Assembly: GCF_011440275.1 (NCBI RefSeq)
Contig: NZ_JAAOIV010000003.1
Coordinates: forward strand, 62,001-126,000
Direction of reading: 5' to 3'
Length of the DNA: 64,000 nucleotides
From: Metallococcus carri
Lineage (GTDB): Bacteria; Actinomycetota; Actinomycetes; Actinomycetales; Dermatophilaceae
The notes beneath the pieces were generated by a model. The model saw only the letters and a list, made by a program, of their open reading frames with translations, did not search any database and was not told the origin of the DNA. Numbering within the stretch: position 1 is the stretch's first letter; every line of letters begins with the position of its first letter. Below, piece after piece: positions 56,740 through 64,000 of this stretch. Position numbers and translations under genes: made by a program.

Positions 56740-58119
56740 TCACTCGGCGAGGAATTGCAGCAAATCCACCCGGGTGAGCACGCCGATCGGGTTGCCGCCC
56801 TCCACCACGAGCAGGGCGTCGGCGTCCTCGAGGGCGCGCCGGGCATTCTCGACCGGCTCGCCGGCGCCGAGCAGCGGCAGGCCCGGGCTGAGGTGATCGC
56901 CGACGGCATCGGACAGCTGGGCCTTGCCGGTGAACAGCAGGTCGAGCAGCTCGCGCTCGGACACCGCACCCGCCACCTCACCGGAGGTCACCGGCGGCTC
57001 GGCCTTGACGACCGGCATCTGCGAGACGCCGTATTCGCGCAGGATCGCGATCGCCTCGCGGATCGTCTCGTTCGGGTGGGTGTGCACCAGCTGCGGCAAC
57101 TGGTCGGACTTCGCGCGCAGCACGTCCCCGGCCGTGCGGCCCGCGTCGGTGCGCAGGAAGCCGTAGGAGCTCATCCACTCGTCGTTGAAGATCTTGCCCA
57201 TGTAGCCGCGGCCGGAGTCCGGCAGCAGCACCACCAGCACGTCGTCCGCGGTCAGGTCCCGGGCCACCTCGAGGGCAGCCACGACCGCCATACCGCAGGA
57301 TCCGCCGACGAGCAGCCCCTCCTCCTCGGCGAGCCGCCGGGTCATCGCGAAGCTGTCGGCGTCATCGACGGCGATGACCCGGTCGACGACCTTGGGGTCG
57401 TAGGCGCGCGGCCACATGTCCTCCCCCACGCCCTCGACGAGATAGGGCCGGCCGCTGCCGCCGGAGTAGACCGACCCGGTCGGGTCCGCGCCGATGATCT
57501 GCACCCGGCCGCTCGGCCGGTCCGCGCTGATGTCGCGCAGGTAGTGGCCGGTGCCGGTGATCGTGCCGCCGGTGCCGATGCCTGCCACGAAATGCGTGAT
57601 GCGCCCGTCGGTGTCCACCCAGATCTCCGGGCCGGTGCTGGCGTAATGCGACCTCGGACCGTTCGGATTGGAGTACTGGTCCGGCTTCCACGCCCCCGGG
57701 GTCTCGGCGGTGATCCGGTCGGAGACCGAGTAGTAGCTGTCCGGGTGGTCCGGCGCCACCGCGGTGGGCGTCACCACGACCTGCGCGCCATACGCCTTGA
57801 GCACATTGATCTTGTCCTCGCCGACCTTGTCGGGGCAGACGAAGATGCACTGGTAGCCCTTGCGCTGGGCGACGAGCGCCAGCCCCACGCCGGTGTTGCC
57901 GGAGGTCGGCTCGACGATCGTGCCGCCCGGTTGCAGCGCACCGGACTCCTCGGCGGCCTCGACCATCCGCAGCGCGATTCGGTCCTTGACCGATCCGCCC
58001 GGGTTGAAGTATTCGACCTTGGCCAGGACCGTGGCGGGGGTGATGCCCTCGGTGACCTTGTTCAGCCGGACCAGCGGGGTGTTGCCCACGAGGTCGGCGA
58101 TGTGCTCGGCGTATTTCAT
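56740..58119 (-). CDS. cbs: Cystathionine beta-synthase with CBS pair
   Basis: Condenses serine and homocysteine to cystathionine. The PLP lysine is K45 (PGGSVKDR) and EPTSGNTG lies at 70-77; the C-terminal 120 residues are two CBS domains (THPNETIREAIAILREYGVS and VVEGGNPIGVLTRVDLL). 459 residues from ATG 58119 (MKYAEHIADLVGNTPL); an ATG three codons upstream is also possible. Together with metB it makes a transsulfuration pair. Confidence 0.92.
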   Translation of the reverse strand: MKYAEHIADLVGNTPLVRLNKVTEGITPATVLAKVEYFNPGGSVKDRIALRMVEAAEESGALQPGGTIVEPTSGNTGVGLALVAQRKGYQCIFVCPDKVGEDKINVLKAYGAQVVVTPTAVAPDHPDSYYSVSDRITAETPGAWKPDQYSNPNGPRSHYASTGPEIWVDTDGRITHFVAGIGTGGTITGTGHYLRDISADRPSGRVQIIGADPTGSVYSGGSGRPYLVEGVGEDMWPRAYDPKVVDRVIAVDDADSFAMTRRLAEEEGLLVGGSCGMAVVAALEVARDLTADDVLVVLLPDSGRGYMGKIFNDEWMSSYGFLRTDAGRTAGDVLRAKSDQLPQLVHTHPNETIREAIAILREYGVSQMPVVKAEPPVTSGEVAGAVSERELLDLLFTGKAQLSDAVGDHLSPGLPLLGAGEPVENARRALEDADALLVVEGGNPIGVLTRVDLLQFLAE

Positions 58120-58151
58120 ACCGCCCATCCTGTCAGGACGGGCGGACCGCC

Positions 58152-59420
58152 TCAGCGGGCGAGGTGCTCCACGGCCGCGAGCAGCACGCAGGTCGCCACC
58201 CCGTCCATCGCGGTCTCGACCTCTTCCAGCGGAGGCATGGTCGGCGCGAGCCGGATGTTGGCGTCATCCGGGTCCTGCCCGAGGGGGTATGACGAGCCCG
58301 CCGGCGTGAGCGCGATCCCTGCCTCCTTGGCGAGTTCGACCACCCGCGATGCGGTGCCGGGCACCACGTCGAGGCTGACGAAATAGCCGCCGATCGGCTG
58401 GGTCCACTCCGCGACATCCTGGCCACCGAGCCGTTCGGTGAGGATGCGGTGCACCGCCTCGAACTTGGGCGCGATGATCTGCGCGTGCTTGCGCATGTGG
58501 GCCCGCACGCCCTCGGCGTCACCGAAGAACTGCGCGTGCCGCAGCTGGTTGATCTTGTCCGGGCCGATGGACGCCATCGACAGGTGCTTCTTGAACCAGG
58601 CGATGTTGTCGGTTGAGGCGGCGAGGAAGGCCACGCCGGCACCGGCGAAGGTGATCTTGGAGGTCGAGGCGAACATGATCGGCCGGTTGGGGTTGCCGCT
58701 CGCCGACGCCAGGCTGAGCACATCGGCCGTCTTGGTCTCCTCCTCGGTCAGGTGGTGCAGCGCGTAGGCGTTGTCCCAGAAGATCTTGAAGTCCGGGGCC
58801 GCCGTCGGCATCGACACCAGCCGCACCGCGACCTCCTGGGTGACGGTGTCACCGGTCGGGTTGGCGTAGGTCGGCACCACCCACATGCCCTTGATGCTCG
58901 GGTCGTCCTTGACCAGCGCCGCGATCGCGTCGGCGTCCGGGCCGTCGGCACGCATCGGCACCGGGATCATCTCGATGCCGAAGGAGTGCAGCAGCGAGAA
59001 GTGCCGGTCGTAGCCCGGCACCGGGCACACGAAGCGGATCTTCTCCTCGGCCGCCCACGGCCGCTCGGAGTCGACCGCGCCGTGCAGCAAGCAGTCGACC
59101 AGCACCTGCTGCATCAGCGACAGGCTCGAATTGCCTTGTGCCAGAAGCTGATTGGGGTCAACCCAGAGGAGCTCGGCGAAGATCTCGCGCAGCTCGAGCA
59201 GGCCGTCGAGGCCACCGTAATTGCGGGTGTCCGTGCCGTCTTTCGCGGTGAAACCCTTTGGCAGAGAAAGCAATTCGTTGGACAGGTCCAGCTGCGCCGC
59301 CGACGGCTTGCCGCGGGTCAGGTCGAGCTTCAGCCCGCGCGAGGCGAGTTCGTCATACGACGAACGCAACGACTGGGTGAGGGCAGCGAGTTCTTGGGTG
59401 GACAGGTCGGCGAGGGCCAC
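58152..59420 (-). CDS. aspC: Aspartate aminotransferase, Rv3722c-type
   Basis: PLP aminotransferase of 422 residues that interconverts aspartate and oxaloacetate. KLDLTRGKPSAAQLDLSN and GTDTRNYGG closely follow the M. tuberculosis Rv3722c enzyme, its main aspartate aminotransferase. K255 (ASTSKITFAG) is the PLP lysine; TYANPTGDTV and FWDNAYALHH are also in place. GTG 59420 has GGAG eight bases upstream. Aspartate feeds the methionine branch next door. Confidence 0.88.
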   Translation of the reverse strand: MALADLSTQELAALTQSLRSSYDELASRGLKLDLTRGKPSAAQLDLSNELLSLPKGFTAKDGTDTRNYGGLDGLLELREIFAELLWVDPNQLLAQGNSSLSLMQQVLVDCLLHGAVDSERPWAAEEKIRFVCPVPGYDRHFSLLHSFGIEMIPVPMRADGPDADAIAALVKDDPSIKGMWVVPTYANPTGDTVTQEVAVRLVSMPTAAPDFKIFWDNAYALHHLTEEETKTADVLSLASASGNPNRPIMFASTSKITFAGAGVAFLAASTDNIAWFKKHLSMASIGPDKINQLRHAQFFGDAEGVRAHMRKHAQIIAPKFEAVHRILTERLGGQDVAEWTQPIGGYFVSLDVVPGTASRVVELAKEAGIALTPAGSSYPLGQDPDDANIRLAPTMPPLEEVETAMDGVATCVLLAAVEHLAR

Positions 59421-59597
59421 GGTGGATTGCTCCTGCAAGGGGGGTGGTGCGAGCTTGACCGCACTATCCTCCCAAAAGGGGGGAGAACCAGTGCCGGCGC
59501 GTCCGCATCGCTGACACCGGCGAGTTTCCAAGTGGAACCCGGCCTTGCCCCTCGCCGTCGTAAGCGGCACAACCGTTACATCGCCCAGGGAGGACCC

Positions 59598-60500
59598 ATG
59601 AAGAAGACACCGACAGTGCTAGCCGGACTCGCGCTCACCGCGACCCTCGGCCTGACCGCTTGCAACACTTCGACCAGCGGCTCGGGTGACAACACGAGCA
59701 CCAGCTCCTCGTCGAGCAGCAGCTCGACGTCCGACAGCTCGAGCCCGACCTCGGACCAGAGCAGCAGCACCAGTTCGGACAGCTCGAGCAGCTCGAGCTC
59801 GGACTCCTCGAGCAGCAGCGACTCGCAGTCCTCGGCTCCCGGCGGCACCGCCACCGATGCGGCCGGCAGCCGCGACGTCAAGGACAAGAACGGCCTCGAC
59901 GCCCAGGTCACCACACTGCCGTCCGGCCCGCTCAACGCGGTCAAGGTGCTGGTGCTCGGCGGTTACTCCGGCGACGGCCAGAGCCAGTCCTCGGACTACG
60001 GCACCTTCTATGCCGTGCTGCAGACCAACTCCACCACCAACGGCCTGGTCAAGTTGCGCTACGACATGCTCGACGCGAACGGTCAGGTGCTCGGCAGCGT
60101 GGACGACAGCATCGCCGTGGGCGGAACCCAGGGCGAACTGAAGATCACCAATGCCAAGGGCAAGCTGCCCGTCGAGCGCAGCAAGATCAAGATGGTGCGG
60201 CTGTCGATCACCTCCAACGAGGCGAACCAGTTCGCGGCCGTGTCCGACGTGAAGGGCCTGTCGATCGGTCGGGACAGCAGCTCCAATGTCCCGACGGTGT
60301 CCGGCCAGATCCGCAAGGCGTCCGGCGACGGGATGATCATGTCGATCAACGTGGTCTGTGCCGACGCGCAGGGCCTGGTGCAGGCCGACGACGACAACGC
60401 CCCGACGCTGTCCGGCTCCAACTGGGCGCCGTTCACCCTGAAGATGCTGGGTGTGCAGCAGGGCTACCAGCCGACCAAGTGCTTCGTCGGCGGTCGCTGA
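59598..60500 (+). CDS. Ser-rich lipoprotein, unknown function
   Basis: 300 residues. Lipoprotein signal with lipobox LTAC (MKKTPTVLAGLALTATLGLTAC), then about 65 residues almost entirely Ser, Thr and Asp/Pro (mature residues 23-90), a flexible tether. The folded part (about 95-300) has KVLVLGGYSGDGQSQSSDY and KLRYDMLDANGQVLGSVDDS, an immunoglobulin-like beta domain pattern. GGGAGG precedes ATG 59598. Function unknown; the layout suits a surface-tethered binding protein. A strong terminator follows. Confidence 0.8.
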   Translation: MKKTPTVLAGLALTATLGLTACNTSTSGSGDNTSTSSSSSSSSTSDSSSPTSDQSSSTSSDSSSSSSSDSSSSSDSQSSAPGGTATDAAGSRDVKDKNGLDAQVTTLPSGPLNAVKVLVLGGYSGDGQSQSSDYGTFYAVLQTNSTTNGLVKLRYDMLDANGQVLGSVDDSIAVGGTQGELKITNAKGKLPVERSKIKMVRLSITSNEANQFAAVSDVKGLSIGRDSSSNVPTVSGQIRKASGDGMIMSINVVCADAQGLVQADDDNAPTLSGSNWAPFTLKMLGVQQGYQPTKCFVGGR

Positions 60501-60517
60501 CCGGCGAGCAGAACACG

Positions 60518-60551
60518 AAGGAGGCCCGGACCAACAGGTCCGGGTCTCCTT
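60518..60551 (+). terminator. Terminator after the Ser-rich lipoprotein gene
   Basis: A 15-bp stem with one G-U pair (60518-60532 with 60537-60551) and a 4-base loop, 17 bases past the stop. No long U-run follows, but the stem is very stable. Confidence 0.85.
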
Positions 60552-60603
60552 GCGGTGCTGCGTGCGGTGAGCCCGAGGATGAGCGCCCGGCCCCGGCGCC
60601 GCT

Positions 60604-60663
60604 TCGCGCAGTTATCGCGCTCTCGCACCGGCGCAGCGCCGCGAGAGCGCGTGAGCTGCGCGA
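60604..60663. repeat. 60-bp palindromic element, left of the nuclease-like gene
   Basis: Ends TCGCGCAG and CTGCGCGA are exact inverse copies, and the interior continues the fold (CGCGCTCTCGC with GCGAGAGCGCG, then GGCGC/GCGCC at the tip). 22 bases pair with three mismatches. A 60-bp relative with the same ends lies at 61701-61760. Confidence 0.85.
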
Positions 60664-60676
60664 TGCTCGGCGACCC

Positions 60677-60685
60677 TGTGGATAA
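60677..60685. promoter_or_regulatory. Single DnaA-box-like 9-mer
   Basis: TGTGGATAA is an exact match, inverted, to the E. coli DnaA box TTATCCACA, 40 bases before the nuclease-like gene. A single box is likely chance or a promoter feature rather than an origin. Confidence 0.3.
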
Positions 60686-60724
60686 CCCGGGCGACTGCGG
60701 GGCGCGCCGTGCCACGGTGTGGTG

Positions 60725-61693
60725 ATGGCCGAGCCACTCCAGGGACACGAGGTGCACACCGCGCGTGAGCTGATCCGGTCCGGGATCGAACCGTGGCGCG
60801 GCGCCGCCGCCGCGTCCTTCACTCGCGCACGCAGGGGCACGTATGTCGACAGCGCACGGTGGCATCAGCTGTCACCGCTGCAACGCCACCAGGTGCTGGT
60901 GATCGGCACGCTGGACAGCATGAGCAGCCAGCCGCTGCTGTCGCATCACGCAGCCGCGGCGGTCTGGGGCCTGCCCATCCTCGGGAAGTGGCCGCAGCGG
61001 ATCGACGTGTTGGTCGACACCCGGCAAGGGTCCAGCGGACACGTCCACCGATGGCATGTGCCGAGCCTTCCCGAGCCGGTGTACGTCTCCGGATTCGCAG
61101 TCACCAGCGCGGCGCGCACCGTCCTGGACGTCGTGCGGTCGAGCTCGCTGGCCGCCGGCCTGGTGATCGCCGATGCCGCCCTACGCCATGAGTTGTGCAC
61201 GCCGGCGGACCTGGATGCGGAGCTTGCTGCGGTGCCCGGACGAGCTCGGGGTCTGCCCATTGCGCGCGCCGTGATCGCCATTGCCGATGCCGGCTCGGAG
61301 TCGGTCGGCGAGTCACTGAGCCGCGCTGGGATGTATGCCGGCGGGCTACCGCAGCCGCAGCTGCAGGTCGAGGTGCGGGATGCCGACGGACTCATCGGCT
61401 GGAGTGACTTCGGGTGGGAGCAGGCAGTGGGCGAGTTCGACGGGATGGTCAAGTACGGACTGACGGCTGGTAGCCCGGCCAACGCACTCGCGCTGGAGAA
61501 GACCCGCGAGGACCGGATCAGACGCAACCACCGGATCGCCCGCTGGATCTGGGCCGATGCGCTCACTCGAGTCCCGATGCTGCACCGGCTCGGCGAGATC
61601 GGCATCCGACCGGACCGTGGGGCGCAGTGGCTGCGGTCCCCGCTCGCGCATGTGCCTGCCGCGAAGCGCCGGCGTGGGTTCCGGGCAGCGTGA
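60725..61693 (+). CDS. AbiEi-like / PD-(D/E)XK endonuclease-like protein
   Basis: 322 residues. The N-terminal third resembles AbiEi antitoxin-type winged-helix proteins (RRGTYVDSARWHQL, then LSHHAAAAVWGLPI). The C-terminal third has a Vsr/DUF559-like nuclease pattern: E196 in SVGESLSR, D228 (GWSDFGW), E237 and K243 (EFDGMVKY). The usual GR-DF is GW-DF, one deviation. Such proteins are common, usually multi-copy orphans in actinobacteria, with no tested activity that I know. Starts at ATG 60725; two GTGs just upstream are possible. A 60-bp palindrome sits on each side. Confidence 0.7.
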   Translation: MAEPLQGHEVHTARELIRSGIEPWRGAAAASFTRARRGTYVDSARWHQLSPLQRHQVLVIGTLDSMSSQPLLSHHAAAAVWGLPILGKWPQRIDVLVDTRQGSSGHVHRWHVPSLPEPVYVSGFAVTSAARTVLDVVRSSSLAAGLVIADAALRHELCTPADLDAELAAVPGRARGLPIARAVIAIADAGSESVGESLSRAGMYAGGLPQPQLQVEVRDADGLIGWSDFGWEQAVGEFDGMVKYGLTAGSPANALALEKTREDRIRRNHRIARWIWADALTRVPMLHRLGEIGIRPDRGAQWLRSPLAHVPAAKRRRGFRAA

Positions 61694-61700
61694 ATCACCA

Positions 61701-61760
61701 TCGCGCAGCTTCCGCGGGCGCGCACTGCTGCGCGTATGCGAGCGCGCGACAACTGCGCGA
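61701..61760. repeat. 60-bp palindromic element, right of the nuclease-like gene
   Basis: Same length and same 8-base ends (TCGCGCAG and CTGCGCGA) as the element at 60604-60663, in the same orientation, eight bases past the gene stop. The middle differs at many positions but keeps the CGCG-rich stem. Confidence 0.85.
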
Positions 61761-61782
61761 CGGTGGCGGCATACGAAAAAGC

Positions 61783-61808
61783 GGCCCCGAGACCGAAGTC
61801 TCGGGGCC
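61783..61808 (-). terminator. Terminator after tuf
   Basis: A perfect 11-bp stem (61783-61793 with 61798-61808) and a 4-base CGAA-type loop, followed on the minus strand by five Us. It lies 20 bases past the tuf stop, so tuf is the last gene of its operon here. Confidence 0.92.
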
Positions 61809-61828
61809 ACTCTCGCGGGTTCAGATCA

Positions 61829-63025
<1,197 letters not shown>

Positions 63026-63128
63026 TGCTGGTCCTCCTCAGGACTTGGGTACTGACGCCGGGGCGGCGTCGACTTCTGGGTTGGTGTGAATCGTAAGGGT
63101 CAACCGATCGAGGGCGAAAAGCCCGCGA

Positions 63129-64000
63129 TCACTCGCCCCGGACCTTCTTGATGATCTCGTCCGCGACGTTCCGGGGAACCTCGGCGTACGAGTCGAACTG
63201 CATCGAGTAGTTCGCCCGACCTTGGGTCTTGGACCGCAAGTCGCCAACGTACCCGAACATCTCCGACAGCGGCACAAGAGCGCGAACGACCTTGGCGCCA
63301 CTCACATCCTCCATGGCCTGGATCTGGCCACGGCGGGAGTTGAGGTCGCCGACGACGTCGCCCATGTAGTCCTCGGGCGTGCGCACCTCGACGGCCATCA
63401 TCGGTTCGAGCAGGGCCGGGTCGGCCTTGCGGGCGGCCTCCTTGAAGACCATCGAACCGGCGATCTTGAACGCCATCTCGGAGGAGTCGACGTCGTGGTA
63501 GGCACCGTCGACCAGCGTCGCCTTGACGCCGACGACCGGGTAACCGGCGAGGATGCCGAGCTGCATGGCCTCCTGGATGCCGGCGTCCACAGACGGGATG
63601 TACTCACGCGGGACACGACCACCGGTGACGGCGTTGTCGAACTCGTAGAGCTCGCCCTCGGAGGTGTCCAGCGGCTCCAGGGTGACCTGCACCTTGGCGA
63701 ACTGACCCGAACCACCGGTCTGCTTCTTGTGCGTGTAGTCGTACTTCTCGACCGCACGACGGATGGTCTCGCGGTAGGCCACCTGCGGGGCACCGACATT
63801 GGCCTCGACCTTGAACTCCCGCTTCATGCGGTCGACCAGGATGTCGAGGTGGAGTTCGCCCATGCCCTTGATGATGGTCTGGCCGGTCTCCTCGTCGAGC
63901 TCGACCTGGAAGGTCGGGTCCTCCTGCGCCAGCTTCTGGATCGCGGTGCCGAGCTTCTCCTGGTCACCCTTGGTCTTGGGCTCGATGGCCACCGAGATGA
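63129..64000 (-). CDS. fusA: Elongation factor G, C-terminal part
   Basis: The right edge of the window cuts the gene; about 290 C-terminal residues are seen, covering domains III to [20 protein letters not shown] (domain III), [31 protein letters not shown]-like stretch (domain IV) and [20 protein letters not shown] (domain V) identify it. The stop is at 63129-63131. GTPase domain not included. Confidence 0.98.
   Translation of the reverse strand, partial: ISVAIEPKTKGDQEKLGTAIQKLAQEDPTFQVELDEETGQTIIKGMGELHLDILVDRMKREFKVEANVGAPQVAYRETIRRAVEKYDYTHKKQTGGSGQFAKVQVTLEPLDTSEGELYEFDNAVTGGRVPREYIPSVDAGIQEAMQLGILAGYPVVGVKATLVDGAYHDVDSSEMAFKIAGSMVFKEAARKADPALLEPMMAVEVRTPEDYMGDVVGDLNSRRGQIQAMEDVSGAKVVRALVPLSEMFGYVGDLRSKTQGRANYSMQFDSYAEVPRNVADEIIKKVRGE

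Noticed and set aside
58120-58151. SAM riboswitch ahead of the cbs/metB genes
   Set aside because: The gap before cbs is only 32 bases and the next gene upstream is aspC, so there is no room; metB has 39 bases.
60677-60685. Replication origin signal
   Set aside because: A single DnaA box without clustering, AT-rich DNA or dnaA/dnaN neighbours is not an origin.

Overview
The window is a high-GC actinobacterial chromosome segment. It carries a PabAB fusion, an LpqY-SugABC-like sugar importer, DUF4245, DUF2510 and CPBP proteins, zinc-type S14 and L36, GTG starts and TAGAMT-like -10 boxes. The gene set and the dispersed palindromic repeats suggest Micrococcales, most likely the Dermacoccaceae/Intrasporangiaceae neighbourhood; this placement is inference. 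No rRNA, tRNA or CRISPR array was seen.

Layout. 1-9.2 kb is housekeeping: DUF389 end, pabAB, rmuC, ispH, xseA-xseB, DUF4245, glpX and a PfkB sugar kinase. 9.2-14.7 kb holds a repeat array, an SDR and a four-gene trehalose-type ABC importer read leftward from an operator-covered promoter. 14.8-19.6 kb holds carbonic anhydrase, Ohr, MOSC and CPBP proteins, a TetR/FMN-reductase pair and a GNAT gene set among tandem palindromic repeats. 20-26.3 kb holds glmM, a glpD/TetR/AGPS-like locus with an elaborate operator, and rpsI-rplM.

26.5-31.7 kb is accessory and visibly more AT-rich in its right half. It has an orphan ArsR regulator, a wrecked IS256-type transposase gene, and a three-gene set of exported proteins: two lipoproteins followed by a subtilase-SGNH hydrolase fusion broken by four single-base lesions. 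It splits truA from rplM, which are commonly close neighbours in actinobacteria.

31.8-50.9 kb is the ribosomal supercluster on the minus strand, read from rpsJ down to rplQ, then truA. It contains internal hairpins and two repeat-filled gaps. L4 (rplD) and L17 (rplQ) carry the same extra C-terminal domain, with 53 identical nucleotides. 51.2-61.7 kb is an interposed block: metal transporter, PEP synthase and its regulator, MetB, CBS, AspC, a Ser-rich lipoprotein, and a nuclease-like gene flanked by two 60-bp palindromes. tuf and the C-terminal part of fusA close the window.

Together the genes cover translation and secretion, gluconeogenesis (glpX, ppsA/ppsR, glpD), sulfur amino acids (cbs, metB, aspC), sugar import and envelope precursors (glmM, ispH). 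The less ordinary material is the shared ribosomal-protein tail, several families of palindromic repeats, the palindrome-flanked nuclease-like gene and the broken secreted protease-esterase.
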